From Nocardia sp. NBC_00403 (GTDB lineage: Bacteria; Actinomycetota; Actinomycetes; Mycobacteriales; Mycobacteriaceae), in assembly GCF_036046055.1 (NCBI RefSeq), contig NZ_CP107939.1:4092001-4156000 (forward strand): a DNA stretch of 64,000 nt, in the 5' to 3' direction. Below, in pieces: positions 34,706 through 43,358 of the stretch. The first letter of the stretch is position 1; each line of letters starts with the position of its first letter. The notes beneath the pieces are model-generated. The model was given only the letters and a program-made list of their open reading frames with translations. It searched no databases and was not told where the DNA came from. Position numbers and translations under genes: made by a program.

Positions 34706-35734
34706 TCACGCGCGCTGCCGGTAGCGGTCGTAGGCGTGCTGCGCCACGACCAGGTCCTCCCAGGCCATGCCCACTCCGGAGAAGACCGCCGGGCGACCGG
34801 GCGACGGGGTGAAGCGGCCAGTCACCAGTTCGGCCAGGTTGGCCAGCTGGCGTCCTCGCTCGGCGTCCGCGACCCACTCGGTCGCCGGCCGGGCAAGGAG
34901 CAGGTTGCCCGACTCACGCATCGCCGCGGCACGGCTCTCCACCACGACGTCGGCATTGAGCACCAGCTCCGCGGGGAGTTCGCGTTTGTCGGGGCCGTGT
35001 ACGCCGATCGCGCAGACCACGGCATCGGCGGGTACGTCGTCGGCGTCGAAGAGGGGAGTGCGGGAGGACGTGGCACAGACGATGAGGTCCGCCCGCGACA
35101 GGTCCCGCGCGGCGTCGGCGGGTCGGACCGGAGCGCCGAGAGCGGCCGACCGTGCGACGAGCCGGTCTACCCCTTCAGGGCGGCGTCCCACCACGGCGAT
35201 GTCGTCAGGGTGCAGTACGGCGTTGAGGTACGCGATGTGGCGCTCAGCCTGCGGGCCGGTGCCGAAGACCACCACCCGCTGTGCGCGAACCGCGGATTCG
35301 GGGTCTACGCCGCGGTGGGCGGCGACGAGGTGTTGGGCGGCCATCACCGTAGTGGCCGGGGTGCGCACCAGTGTCAGCTCCGCAGCGTCGAGAACCGCCA
35401 GTGGCGCATGGTGCTCGGTTTCGAACAAGACGTAGACGCCTTGGATGTTCGGGTGTCCGTCCTGGGGGTTTCCCGGCGCGAGGGTGAGGACCTTGACCCC
35501 GGACGCGCCGCCGGTAGCGCTGGGCATCATCAGGAACTCGGCGCCCGGCCCGGCGGGAGCGAAGAGCCTCGGGCTGTCCTGTTCGGGATCGACGCGCCCT
35601 GATACGAGAGCCTCGGTGAGGACGCGGACCGCACTGGGTCCATCGACGAGGTCCGCGATGGCGACTGCGCTGAGGTGGGTCAGACCAGTCCAACGACCAC
35701 CTGCGCCGGTGGACTGCCCACTCGGTGCCATCAT
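34706..35734 (-). CDS. Ornithine cyclodeaminase/mu-crystallin family reductase
   Basis: From ATG 35734 the protein has about 342 residues, normal for the family. SGVKVLTLAPGNPQDGHPNI holds the substrate-binding Lys, VVVFGTGPQAERHIAYL is the Rossmann GxGxxA motif, and DLIVCATSSRTPLF the following strand. Family members include ornithine cyclodeaminase and NADPH-dependent delta-1-pyrroline-2-carboxylate reductase; in hydroxyproline clusters they are usually the reductase that turns pyrroline-2-carboxylate into L-proline. That product arises from 3-hydroxyproline dehydration, so it hints at a second substrate for the island. AGGAAGAG precedes the chosen start; ATG 35866 is a less likely upstream start. 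Confidence 0.82.
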   Translation of the reverse strand: MMAPSGQSTGAGGRWTGLTHLSAVAIADLVDGPSAVRVLTEALVSGRVDPEQDSPRLFAPAGPGAEFLMMPSATGGASGVKVLTLAPGNPQDGHPNIQGVYVLFETEHHAPLAVLDAAELTLVRTPATTVMAAQHLVAAHRGVDPESAVRAQRVVVFGTGPQAERHIAYLNAVLHPDDIAVVGRRPEGVDRLVARSAALGAPVRPADAARDLSRADLIVCATSSRTPLFDADDVPADAVVCAIGVHGPDKRELPAELVLNADVVVESRAAAMRESGNLLLARPATEWVADAERGRQLANLAELVTGRFTPSPGRPAVFSGVGMAWEDLVVAQHAYDRYRQRA

Positions 35735-35878
35735 GATCTCTTCCTCTCCGAGGCTCTCGCCCCTCATCAGCAACACGGGATCGTTCGACTGTGATCCCGG
35801 GCTGCTCGCCCCGAGCGTGTCTCTCGATGCCGGTTGGCTACCCCATGGCATGGGATCGACAGACACGCCCAGTTACGA

Positions 35879-36787
35879 TCAGCGGTAGCCCTTGGCCAGG
35901 GCGGCCTCGGTGTCGCGGCGTATCGCCTCGGCCTGCTCGGCGGTCAATGGGCTGCGCGGCGGGCGGCACTGACCGCCCTTGCGGCCGGCGATGTCCATCG
36001 ACAGCTTGATCGCCTGGACGAACTCGGTCTTCGAGTCCCACCGCAGCAGGGAGTGCAGGTCGCGGTAGAGCGGCATGGCCGCCTTCAGGTCCTCGACGTT
36101 GCCAGAGGTTGCCAGCTGATACAGCTTGGCGGTCGCCTCGGGAATCGCGTTGGGGTAGCCCGCGATCCAGCCGACCGCGCCGGCCAGGCCGAACTCGACC
36201 ACGACGTCGTCGGAGCCGATGAGGATGTCCAGATCCGGCGCCAGCTCCTGGATCTCGTAGACGCGGCGAACGTCGCCGGAGAACTCCTTGACCGCCTTGA
36301 TCAGACCCTCCGAGTGGAGTTCGGCCAGCAGGTCCGGGGTCAGGTCGACCTTGGTGTCGTAAGGGTTGTTGTACGCCACGATCGGAAGCCCGACCTTGGC
36401 GGCCTCGCGATAGTGGTTGAGCACCGACTGACGGTCCGCGCGGTAGATGTTCGGCGGAAGCATCAGCACCGACTGGGCGCCGACCTCGGCCGCCTGCTCG
36501 ATCCAGCGGACGGTCTCCCTCGAGCCGTACGCCGCCACGCCGGGCATCACGCCGAACCCTTCGGGCGAGGCCTGTACCGCCACCTCGACCACGCGGGCGC
36601 GCTCTTCGGGGGTCAGCGTCTGGTACTCGCCCAGCGAGCCGGACGGGCACACGCCGTCGGTGCTGTTGGCGGCCAGCCATGCGACGTGCCTGGCGTAGCC
36701 GTCGTAGTCGACGCTGAGGTCGTCGTTGAACGGCAGTGCGGTCGCGGTGTAGAGGCCGCGCCAGGGGTTCTCTTTCGAGATGGTCAT
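35879..36787 (-). CDS. DapA-family deaminase (pyrroline-4-hydroxy-2-carboxylate deaminase)
   Basis: The 302-residue TIM-barrel lyase has the DapA-like Schiff-base site: catalytic Lys167 in IKAVKEFSGD, Tyr139 in PIVAYNNPYD, and the early loop GSLGEYQTLTPEER in place of GTTGE. Within a hydroxyproline operon the expected reaction is deamination and dehydration of pyrroline-4-hydroxy-2-carboxylate to alpha-ketoglutaric semialdehyde. It is the first gene of the leftward operon. Start ATG 36787 has AGGAG nine bases upstream, and a GTG(N)6CAC palindrome lies 42 bp upstream of the start. Confidence 0.88.
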   Translation of the reverse strand: MTISKENPWRGLYTATALPFNDDLSVDYDGYARHVAWLAANSTDGVCPSGSLGEYQTLTPEERARVVEVAVQASPEGFGVMPGVAAYGSRETVRWIEQAAEVGAQSVLMLPPNIYRADRQSVLNHYREAAKVGLPIVAYNNPYDTKVDLTPDLLAELHSEGLIKAVKEFSGDVRRVYEIQELAPDLDILIGSDDVVVEFGLAGAVGWIAGYPNAIPEATAKLYQLATSGNVEDLKAAMPLYRDLHSLLRWDSKTEFVQAIKLSMDIAGRKGGQCRPPRSPLTAEQAEAIRRDTEAALAKGYR

Positions 36788-36828
36788 GTTGTGAAGTCTC
36801 CTGGATCAAGGTTGCGCACGAATAGAAT

Positions 36829-36840
36829 GTGATATTGCAC
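36829..36840 (-). promoter_or_regulatory. GntR operator candidate 1 (leftward promoter)
   Basis: GTGATATTGCAC, an interrupted palindrome of the GTG-N6-CAC type. It sits 42-53 bp upstream of the DapA-family start. A leftward -35-like TTGCAA and -10-like CATTCT with 17-bp spacing overlap it, so a bound regulator would block transcription. Confidence 0.6.
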
Positions 36841-36918
36841 TGCGATTTGCAAGAGGCTTGGTCGGTTAGCCTCCGGGTCGCCGGCTTCAGTCTGCCTCCC
36901 GCGAGAATTTTATGCAAT

Positions 36919-36930
36919 GTGCTATTGCAC
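36919..36930 (+). promoter_or_regulatory. GntR operator candidate 2 overlapping a rightward promoter
   Basis: GTGCTATTGCAC differs from site 1 at one position. Its last six bases are a -35-like TTGCAC (36925-36930), followed 17 bp later by TACGCT (36948-36953), a good actinobacterial -10. This promoter would drive the Liv-type operon starting at 37037. Confidence 0.6.
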
Positions 36931-37036
36931 TAGCTGAATTCGGTCTCTACGCTAGGCCTCGGTTCCAGCAGAGTCACACCGCAGTGGCTTAGCGCGGACC
37001 TGACGCCTGAGGCGTTGACCAGGAGTGGAGATACAC

Positions 37037-38191
37037 ATGATTCGTAAGACGTGGATCGGCGCCACGGCGGCAGTCGCTCTGACTTTGACCCTGTCTGCCT
37101 GTGGTGGGGGCGGTCTGGCGGCAGGCGGCGGAGGTGACGGCGGAAAGGGCGACATCCGGTTGGGCATGGCGGCGCCGCTGAGTGGCAGCAGCGCCGCGAT
37201 CGGGCCGTACATGAAGAACGGCGCGCAGCTCGCGATCGACGAGATCAACGCCTCCGGCGGTGTGCTCGGCCGCAAGCTCGAGCTCGTCGCCGAGGACGAT
37301 GCGTGTGACCCGAGGACAGCAGCGTCGGCGGCCGCCAAGCTCGTCACGGAGGGCGTGACCGTGTCAGTCGGCGGCTACTGCTCGTCGGCGACCCTCCCGA
37401 CGCTCTCGATCTTCAACAAGGCCGATGTCCCGATGATCATCCCGGCCGCGAACTCCAACGACCTGGTCAAGAGCAAGCTGTCGAATGTCTTCCTGCTCAA
37501 CGGCACCGGTGCCCAGCAGGCCCAAGCGGCGGTCGATTTCATCAAGTCCTCCGGCTCCAAGGCCGTCGCGCTGGCAGACGACAACACGTCGTACTCCAAG
37601 GACATCAGCACCCGTACTGGGGAGAAACTCGGGGCAGTAGGATCGGTCAAGATCGTGGACCACGAGTCGGTGACCGCGGGGGAGTCGGACTACTCCGCTG
37701 CGGTGACCTCGATCCTCAACGCGAAGCCGGACTTCGTGTACTGGACCGGCTACTACCAAGAGGGCGGGCTGCTCATCAAGCAGCTTCGCGCGGCGGGTTA
37801 CACCGGCAAGATCATGGTCGCGGACGGATCCGTCGACGAGCAGATGATCTCCATCGCCGGTGCCGCCAACGCCCAGGGCGTGTTGGCGACCATGACGCAG
37901 ACGCCGCAAACGATTGCTGGTGGCGAGAAGTGGATCGCCGACTACAAGGCCGCCTTCAAGGCCGACCCCGGGCCCTACTCGACACAGTCGTACGACGCCG
38001 TGCGCGTGGCAGCCGAGGCGATCAAGAACGCCAACTCGACCAAGAGCAGCGACATCATCGCCGCGCTGGAGAAGATCGACGGGTTCCCGATCTTCAGCGG
38101 CAAGCTCAAGTTCACCCCGGAGCACACCCTCAGCGAGGGCGGCTTCGGCATCCTCGTGGTCCAGGGCAACACCTTCGCGCTCAACAAGTGA
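37037..38191 (+). CDS. ABC transporter substrate-binding lipoprotein (branched-chain/Liv type)
   Basis: The 384-residue protein has a signal peptide with lipobox (AVALTLTLSACGG), a glycine-rich linker, then the Peripla_BP_6 fold: IRLGMAAPLSGSSAAIGPYM, AIDEINASGGVLGRKLELV, EDDACDPRTAASAAAKLVTE, and YSAAVTSILNAKPDFVYWTG. It should capture the substrate outside the membrane for the permeases that follow. In this context that substrate is probably hydroxyproline or a related imino acid, an inference from location. Start ATG 37037 has GGAG upstream. Confidence 0.88.
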   Translation: MIRKTWIGATAAVALTLTLSACGGGGLAAGGGGDGGKGDIRLGMAAPLSGSSAAIGPYMKNGAQLAIDEINASGGVLGRKLELVAEDDACDPRTAASAAAKLVTEGVTVSVGGYCSSATLPTLSIFNKADVPMIIPAANSNDLVKSKLSNVFLLNGTGAQQAQAAVDFIKSSGSKAVALADDNTSYSKDISTRTGEKLGAVGSVKIVDHESVTAGESDYSAAVTSILNAKPDFVYWTGYYQEGGLLIKQLRAAGYTGKIMVADGSVDEQMISIAGAANAQGVLATMTQTPQTIAGGEKWIADYKAAFKADPGPYSTQSYDAVRVAAEAIKNANSTKSSDIIAALEKIDGFPIFSGKLKFTPEHTLSEGGFGILVVQGNTFALNK

Positions 38192-38286
38192 CCCTCGGCT
38201 CGCTGGCGCCAATGGCCCGCGCCGGCGAGCCAGCCGCATCACCCTCTCCTGCCGGCTCCGCCGGCTCCGGCATTTAGGAGTGTGCC

Positions 38287-39198
38287 ATGGACCTGCAATA
38301 TCTCATCCAACTGATCCTGAACGGCCTGTTCATCGGCTCGTTCTACGCTCTCGTCGCCCTTGGCTACTCGATGGTCTACGGCATCATCAAACTGCTGAAC
38401 TTTGCCCACGGTGACATCTACATGCTCGGTGCCTTCGCAGGCTATGCGCTGCTGACCGTGGCGGCCGGCTCGCTCGGCGCGGGCGCCTCGATCGTCGTAC
38501 TCGTCCTGATCATGGTGGTGGCAATGTTGGTCACCGGCACCGTGGGGCTCGTCCTCGAGCGGGTCGCCTACCGGCCGCTGCGCGGAGCACCGCGATTGTC
38601 GGTGCTGATCACTGCGGTCGGCGCCAGCTTCGCGCTGGAGTACGGCATCGCCGTCGGGTTCGGCCCGAACCCGCGTGTCTATCCAGTCGGCTTCGGCAAC
38701 GGTGCCATGTCGGTGCTGGGCGCCCGGGTCACCTACGCCCAGCTCGCCATGATGGTGATCGCCGTCGGCCTCATGATCGCCCTCGACCAGCTCGTCAACA
38801 GGACCCGGGCGGGTCGCGCGATGCGCGCGATCTCGCAGGATCCGAAAGCCTGCCTGCTGATGGGCATCAACGTCGACCGCGTCATCTCGCGCACCTTTTT
38901 CATCGGCTCGGCGCTGGCTGGTGCGGCCGGAGTTATGGCCGGCGCGTATTACGGAAAGGTGGACTTCCTCATGGGCTTCACCATCGGCCTCAAGGCGTTC
39001 ACCGCCGCAGTGATCGGCGGCATCGGCAACCTGCGGGGCGCCGTTCTCGGCGCTGTCGTTCTCGGGCTGCTCGAGTCCTTCGGAACCGCCGCGCTCGGCA
39101 GTGAGTGGCGAGACGTCTTCGCCTTCGGCTTCCTGATCCTGTTCCTGACCGTCCGACCCACCGGTCTACTCGGCGAGAGAGTGACGGAGCGGGTCTGA
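38287..39198 (+). CDS. livH: Liv-type ABC permease LivH
   Basis: The 303-residue permease has about eight helices. LILNGLFIGSFYALVALGYS is the signature first helix of LivH, GIIKLLNFAHGDIYMLGAF the next conserved segment, and GIGNLRGAVLGAVVLGLLES the EAA-like loop that contacts the ATPase. It forms the transmembrane channel with LivM. It overlaps livM by one base (TGATG) and follows the binding-protein gene by 95 bp, which holds a GC-rich hairpin-like stretch that may reduce expression of the membrane genes. Confidence 0.9.
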   Translation: MDLQYLIQLILNGLFIGSFYALVALGYSMVYGIIKLLNFAHGDIYMLGAFAGYALLTVAAGSLGAGASIVVLVLIMVVAMLVTGTVGLVLERVAYRPLRGAPRLSVLITAVGASFALEYGIAVGFGPNPRVYPVGFGNGAMSVLGARVTYAQLAMMVIAVGLMIALDQLVNRTRAGRAMRAISQDPKACLLMGINVDRVISRTFFIGSALAGAAGVMAGAYYGKVDFLMGFTIGLKAFTAAVIGGIGNLRGAVLGAVVLGLLESFGTAALGSEWRDVFAFGFLILFLTVRPTGLLGERVTERV

Positions 39199-40322
39199 TG
39201 AGCAACGATAACTCGATCCCGGCCCGAGACGGGGCCTTCGACGCCCCCTCCGGCTTCGTGCAAGCCGTCGACGGGGCCGGCAACTCCACGATCGGCCACA
39301 TCGGCTCCGGCCTCGCGCCCGCAGATGCAGCTGGCCGTGCTACGCCGGTAAGCCGCGCGATCAGCCACCCGCTGTTCGGCTGGGTCGTGATGGCCCTTGC
39401 CGTTGCGCTGCCGTTCGTCAACTCCTCGTCCTACAGCATCCGGATCGCAACGGACGCGCTCATCTTCGTGATGCTCGCGGTCGGCCTGAATATCGTCGTG
39501 GGCTACTGCGGTCTGCTCGACCTGGGCTTCGCCGCCTTCTTCGCGATCGGCGCCTACACCTCCGGCATCCTCACTACGTCGCTGGGGTGGCCCATTCCGC
39601 TCACGATCCCAGTCGTCGTGATCGCAGCCGTCATCGGCGGGGTGGTGATCGGCGGCCCGACCTTGCGACTGCGCAGTGACTACCTCGCCATCGTCACCCT
39701 CGGATTCGGCGAGATCATCCGGATCACCGCGAACAACCTCGATGTCACGGGTGGCCCGAACGGGATCTTCGGTATCCCGGACTTCGGCGACTTCGGCCTG
39801 CGTTCTGACATCACGACGTACTGGATCATCGTCGCTGTCGTTGCAGCAGCGGTGTTGGCTTCCGCGCGGCTCGGCAAGGGGCGGCTGGGCCGGGCCTGGC
39901 GGTTCGTGCGCGAGGACGAGGACGCCGCGGAGGCGATGGGCATCCACACCTACCGGGTGAAGTTCGCGGCGTACATCACCGGAGCGATCTTCGGCGGGAT
40001 CGCCGGTGTGCTCTTCGCGGTGCACCAGACGGCGATCTCGCCAACTAGCTTCAACTTCCTCTGGTCGGCGCTCATTCTCATGGCGGTGGTCCTCGGCGGG
40101 ATGGGCTCAACACCCGGCGTCGTCGTCGGCGCGCTCGTCATCTCCCTGCTCCCCGAGCTGCTACGTGGAGCGGAGAACTGGCGCTATCTCGTCTTCGGCG
40201 TCCTCCTCATCATCGTGATGCTGTTCCGCCCCCAGGGCATCTGGCCGCACCGGGGCGACGAGAAGCCGTCGCGGATCGAGAAGCGACGAGCCCGCACGGC
40301 GGCAAAGGAGGTCGCATCGTGA
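39198..40322 (+). CDS. livM: Liv-type ABC permease LivM
   Basis: From ATG 39198 the product has 374 residues. After a hydrophilic N-terminal tail of about 55 residues there are nine or ten helices; VGLNIVVGYCGLLDLGFAAF is the conserved LivM motif (G-L-N-x-x-x-G-x-x-G-L-x-x-L-G), and GMGSTPGVVVGALVISLLPE is the EAA-like loop. An upstream in-frame start at 39105 would overlap livH by 94 bases and is not needed. The start overlaps the livH stop and the end overlaps livG by 4 bases. Confidence 0.9.
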   Translation: MSNDNSIPARDGAFDAPSGFVQAVDGAGNSTIGHIGSGLAPADAAGRATPVSRAISHPLFGWVVMALAVALPFVNSSSYSIRIATDALIFVMLAVGLNIVVGYCGLLDLGFAAFFAIGAYTSGILTTSLGWPIPLTIPVVVIAAVIGGVVIGGPTLRLRSDYLAIVTLGFGEIIRITANNLDVTGGPNGIFGIPDFGDFGLRSDITTYWIIVAVVAAAVLASARLGKGRLGRAWRFVREDEDAAEAMGIHTYRVKFAAYITGAIFGGIAGVLFAVHQTAISPTSFNFLWSALILMAVVLGGMGSTPGVVVGALVISLLPELLRGAENWRYLVFGVLLIIVMLFRPQGIWPHRGDEKPSRIEKRRARTAAKEVAS

Positions 40323-41215
40323 CCGCGACACACGGCGAGGTGGCAAGGAACGGCTCATCGGCCACGGGGCTGCTCCAAGTCCGTGACATGACAGTGGCCT
40401 TCGGCGGAGTCACTGCCGTCAACGGCCTGACCTTCGACGTGCACGAAGGGGAGGTCCTCTCGGTAATCGGCCCGAACGGTGCCGGCAAGACCAGCGCCTT
40501 CAACTGCATTACCGGCTTCTACAAGCCGTCCGCCGGGCAGGTCACCTTCGACGGCAGCGACATCACCGGCAAACGTCCCGCGGTCATCGCCGCGCGCGGG
40601 GTCGCCCGCACTTTCCAGAACCTGCGCCTGTTCGGCGACCTCAGCGTCCTGGACAACGTGCGCGCGGGGATGCATGTGCGGATCCGGCAAAACGCCCTCG
40701 ACGCCGTCCTGCACACCCCCCGGTACCACCGCAGCGAGCAAACCGCGACAGACGAGGCGCATCGCTGGCTCGACTTCGTCGGAGCGCGCGGGAGCCGGGT
40801 CCACGAAGTGCGCAACCTGCCCTACGGCGAGCAGCGCCGCGTCGAGATCGCCCGGGCCCTGGCCCGTGAACCGAAGATGCTCCTGCTCGACGAGCCCGCG
40901 GCCGGCCTGAACCACAACGAGAAGGAGGAGCTCCTCGCCCTACTGCGCCGCATCAGCGACCTCGGGATCGCGGTCGTGCTCATCGAGCACGACATGGGCC
41001 TGGTCATGGAGGTCTCCGAACGCATCGTCGTCCTCAACTACGGCAAGGAGATCGCGGACGGCACACCCCACCAGATCCGCACCGACCCCAGGGTCGTCGA
41101 GGCCTATTTGGGCACCGACGACGCCGAAGCCCACACCGAGGCCGAAGCGGTGGCCGCCGCCACCGACGAGGAGATTTTCAGCGATCACACCGCGGCACCG
41201 AGCGAGAAGGGCTAG
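40319..41215 (+). CDS. livG: Liv-type ABC ATPase LivG
   Basis: The 298-residue ATPase has Walker A VIGPNGAGKTSAFN, the long LivG helical insert (FQNLRLFGDLSVLDNVRAGM), signature NLPYGEQRRVEIARAL, Walker B MLLLDEPAAGLN, and switch His in VLIEHDMGLVMEVSERIVVL. LivG pairs with LivF to drive transport. The C-terminal 40 residues after YLGTDDA are an acidic, low-complexity tail not usual for LivG. The GTG start overlaps the livM stop. Confidence 0.9.
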   Translation: MTATHGEVARNGSSATGLLQVRDMTVAFGGVTAVNGLTFDVHEGEVLSVIGPNGAGKTSAFNCITGFYKPSAGQVTFDGSDITGKRPAVIAARGVARTFQNLRLFGDLSVLDNVRAGMHVRIRQNALDAVLHTPRYHRSEQTATDEAHRWLDFVGARGSRVHEVRNLPYGEQRRVEIARALAREPKMLLLDEPAAGLNHNEKEELLALLRRISDLGIAVVLIEHDMGLVMEVSERIVVLNYGKEIADGTPHQIRTDPRVVEAYLGTDDAEAHTEAEAVAAATDEEIFSDHTAAPSEKG

Positions 41216-41217
41216 TC

Positions 41218-41940
41218 GTGAGCACAGTTACCCCTGTCCTCGAGGTCGAGGACCTCGTGGTCAACTATGGACGGGTCGAGGCGCTGCGCGGTCTGTCGCT
41301 GACGGTCGGTGAAGGCGAGACGGTGTCGCTGCTCGGCAATAACGGCGCTGGCAAGTCGACCACCGTCTCCACGATCTCCGGTCTGGTGCGGGCGACGTCG
41401 GGACGGATCAGGGCGTTCGGCAAGGAGATCACAGCAGCCAAGCCCTGGGAGCTCGTCGAGATGGGCATCGTCCACGTGCCCGAAGGCCGACGGATCTTCC
41501 CTCGGCTCAGCGTCCACGAGAACCTGCTCATCGGTGGATACACCGTCCGTGACAGCAAGGCGATCGAGGAGCGAATCCAGGAGGTGTACGAGCTTCTACC
41601 GCGGCTGCGCGACCGCCGCAACCAGCACGGCGGCACCCTGTCCGGGGGCGAGCAGCAGATGCTGGCGATGGGGCGCGCGATGATCGCTGCGCCGCGCCTG
41701 CTCATGCTCGACGAGCCGTCCATGGGACTCGCCCCCCTCATGGTCGCCCAGATTATGCAGGTCGTGCGAACCATCAACGAGCGCGGCACCGCCGTACTCC
41801 TCATCGAGCAGAACGCCCGGTCCGCGCTCACCGTGGCCACCCGCGGCTACGTACTCGAGGCGGGCGTGACCAGCCTCGAGGGGTCCTCGGAGGAGTTGCG
41901 GACCAATCCCCGAGTAGTGGAGGCCTACCTTGGCGCCTGA
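41218..41940 (+). CDS. livF: Liv-type ABC ATPase LivF
   Basis: The 240-residue ATPase shows Walker A LLGNNGAGKSTTV, the LivF element MGIVHVPEGRRIFPRLSVHE, signature LSGGEQQMLAMGRAM, Walker B LLMLDEPSMGLAP, and VLLIEQNARSALTVATRGYV. It completes a full Liv importer with the four preceding genes. Start GTG 41218 is 2 bp after the livG stop. The next gene begins 1 bp after its stop, so the racemase homologue is part of the same operon. Confidence 0.92.
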   Translation: MSTVTPVLEVEDLVVNYGRVEALRGLSLTVGEGETVSLLGNNGAGKSTTVSTISGLVRATSGRIRAFGKEITAAKPWELVEMGIVHVPEGRRIFPRLSVHENLLIGGYTVRDSKAIEERIQEVYELLPRLRDRRNQHGGTLSGGEQQMLAMGRAMIAAPRLLMLDEPSMGLAPLMVAQIMQVVRTINERGTAVLLIEQNARSALTVATRGYVLEAGVTSLEGSSEELRTNPRVVEAYLGA

Positions 41941-41941
41941 G

Positions 41942-42994
41942 ATGTCGTTCAGCTTCGAGACGGTGGACTACCACACCGGCGGTGAGCCGTTCCGGATCGT
42001 CGCCCACGGAGCGGTCCGGCTCGAGGGCGCCACCGTGGCGGACAAGCGGGTCCGGGGGATCGCGAGCCCGGAGGTGCAGTATGCCCGCGCGCTCCTGTGC
42101 AGCGAGCCACGCGGCCACGCAGACATGTACGGCGGCTTCGTCACCGAGCCCGACGACGACGGCGCCGATCTCGGGGTGCTCTTCTGGCACAAGGACGGCT
42201 TCTCCACCGCGTGCGGCCACGGCACCATCGCGCTGGGTGTGTGGGCCGTCGAGTCCGGCCTCGTGCCGCGACTCGAGCAGGGCACTCGCGACGTACGGAT
42301 CGACGTACCCTCCGGGCGGGTCACCGCCCGCGTTGCCTTCGAGGCGGGCGAGATCACCCACGTCTCGTTCGTCAACGTCCCGAGCTGGGTGCACTCCACC
42401 GGTGTCGACGTCGAGACCGACCGTGGCCGCGTCACGTGCGACATCGTCTTCGGCGGTGCGATGTACGCCGTGGTGTCCGCCGCGGACCTCGGCCTGGCTG
42501 TTCGCCCCGCAGACCTGCCCGACCTGATTCGGACCGGTCGCCGGATCCGGGATGGCCTCAACGCCGCCCGCGCGGCGGAGCACCCGAGCGACCCGCGCCT
42601 GTCCGGCGTCTACGCAACGATGTTCACCGAGGACGTCGACCCCGACGACGCGACCGCCGCCCAGGCGTTCGAGGGACTCAGTGCCGAGGGTGCGCTGCAC
42701 CAGCGCAACGTCGTGGTGTTCTCCGACGGCGAGGTCGATCGGTCCCCGTGCGGGTCCGGCACCGCGGCCAGGGTCGCGCATCTGACCAGCCAGGGACGTC
42801 TGGCCGATGGTGAGGTCCTGGTCCACGACTCTATCGTCGGCAGCAGATTCCGTGCTCGGGCCGTGGCGCGGGTCCAGGCCGACGGTCACGACGCGCTCGT
42901 GCCTGAGGTCGTCGGCACGGCGCACAAGTTGGGAGACAGCCGCTTTGTCGTGGACCCGCGCGACTCGCTGGTTCCCGGCTTCATCCTCAGATGA
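41942..42994 (+). CDS. Proline racemase family enzyme (3-hydroxyproline dehydratase-like)
   Basis: The 350-residue protein has the racemase fold. Its sequence (VDYHTGGEPFRIV, EPRGHADMYGGFV, VLFWHKDGFSTACGHGTIAL) looks most like trans-3-hydroxy-L-proline dehydratases of eukaryotes and bacteria. Characterised dehydratases have Thr in the second catalytic position (SPTGSG), but here it is Cys270 in DRSPCGSGTAAR, with Cys91 in ACGHGT as the first. A racemase or epimerase of another imino acid is therefore possible. Together with the ornithine cyclodeaminase-family reductase it suggests a route for 3-hydroxyproline or proline isomers. A TTG start at 41930, overlapping livF, is the alternative. Confidence 0.78.
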   Translation: MSFSFETVDYHTGGEPFRIVAHGAVRLEGATVADKRVRGIASPEVQYARALLCSEPRGHADMYGGFVTEPDDDGADLGVLFWHKDGFSTACGHGTIALGVWAVESGLVPRLEQGTRDVRIDVPSGRVTARVAFEAGEITHVSFVNVPSWVHSTGVDVETDRGRVTCDIVFGGAMYAVVSAADLGLAVRPADLPDLIRTGRRIRDGLNAARAAEHPSDPRLSGVYATMFTEDVDPDDATAAQAFEGLSAEGALHQRNVVVFSDGEVDRSPCGSGTAARVAHLTSQGRLADGEVLVHDSIVGSRFRARAVARVQADGHDALVPEVVGTAHKLGDSRFVVDPRDSLVPGFILR

Positions 42995-43012
42995 GGATCC
43001 ACGGACCTATGA

Positions 43013-43177
43013 GAGGTTTCAGGTGGGAATGTTGAAGAGACTGCGTTCCGTCTGGTTGATCAGCCACCTCTCACCAGGGGCACCTGGGTGCGGTTCCTGC
43101 TATGGCTGTGGCTGGGCCTCGTGGTGTATGTGGGCTTCAGCTACCGGCATTCGGAACTGAACGACCTGGAATCCTGA
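43013..43177 (+). pseudogene. Amino-acid permease (APC family) C-terminal remnant
   Basis: The last 35 residues, PPLTRGTWVRFLLWLWLGLV, VYVGFSYRHSELND, match the last helix and tail of cationic amino-acid permeases of the APC superfamily, which end in a short RHS-containing cytoplasmic tail. The rest of the permease is absent and a stop lies directly upstream at 43010. It is a deletion remnant between the racemase homologue and the second GntR. Confidence 0.6.
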
Positions 43178-43256
43178 CTTCCGTGACCCGCGGCGGACCA
43201 GATCGCTACGCCGCCCGCCCGGCGATTTGGTCCGTCCCCGACGGCGCACGTAATAT

Positions 43257-43268
43257 GTGATATGTCAC
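43257..43268 (+). promoter_or_regulatory. GntR operator candidate 3
   Basis: GTGATATGTCAC, the best-conserved palindrome of the three GTG-N6-CAC sites in the island. It lies 91-102 bp upstream of the second GntR start, consistent with autoregulation. Confidence 0.55.
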
Positions 43269-43358
43269 TGACCGTCTCGCTTGTACGATAGCAACTGACC
43301 CGGATCACACGGGCCGATCCCGCGGTCGCCGCTTCCTCCCACCCCCAACAAGAAGGCA

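Noticed and set aside
33173..35602. An 809-codon open frame on the plus strand over the leftward hydroxyproline operon
   Set aside because: Antisense shadow of the aldehyde dehydrogenase and reductase genes, rich in Arg/Gly and without family motifs.
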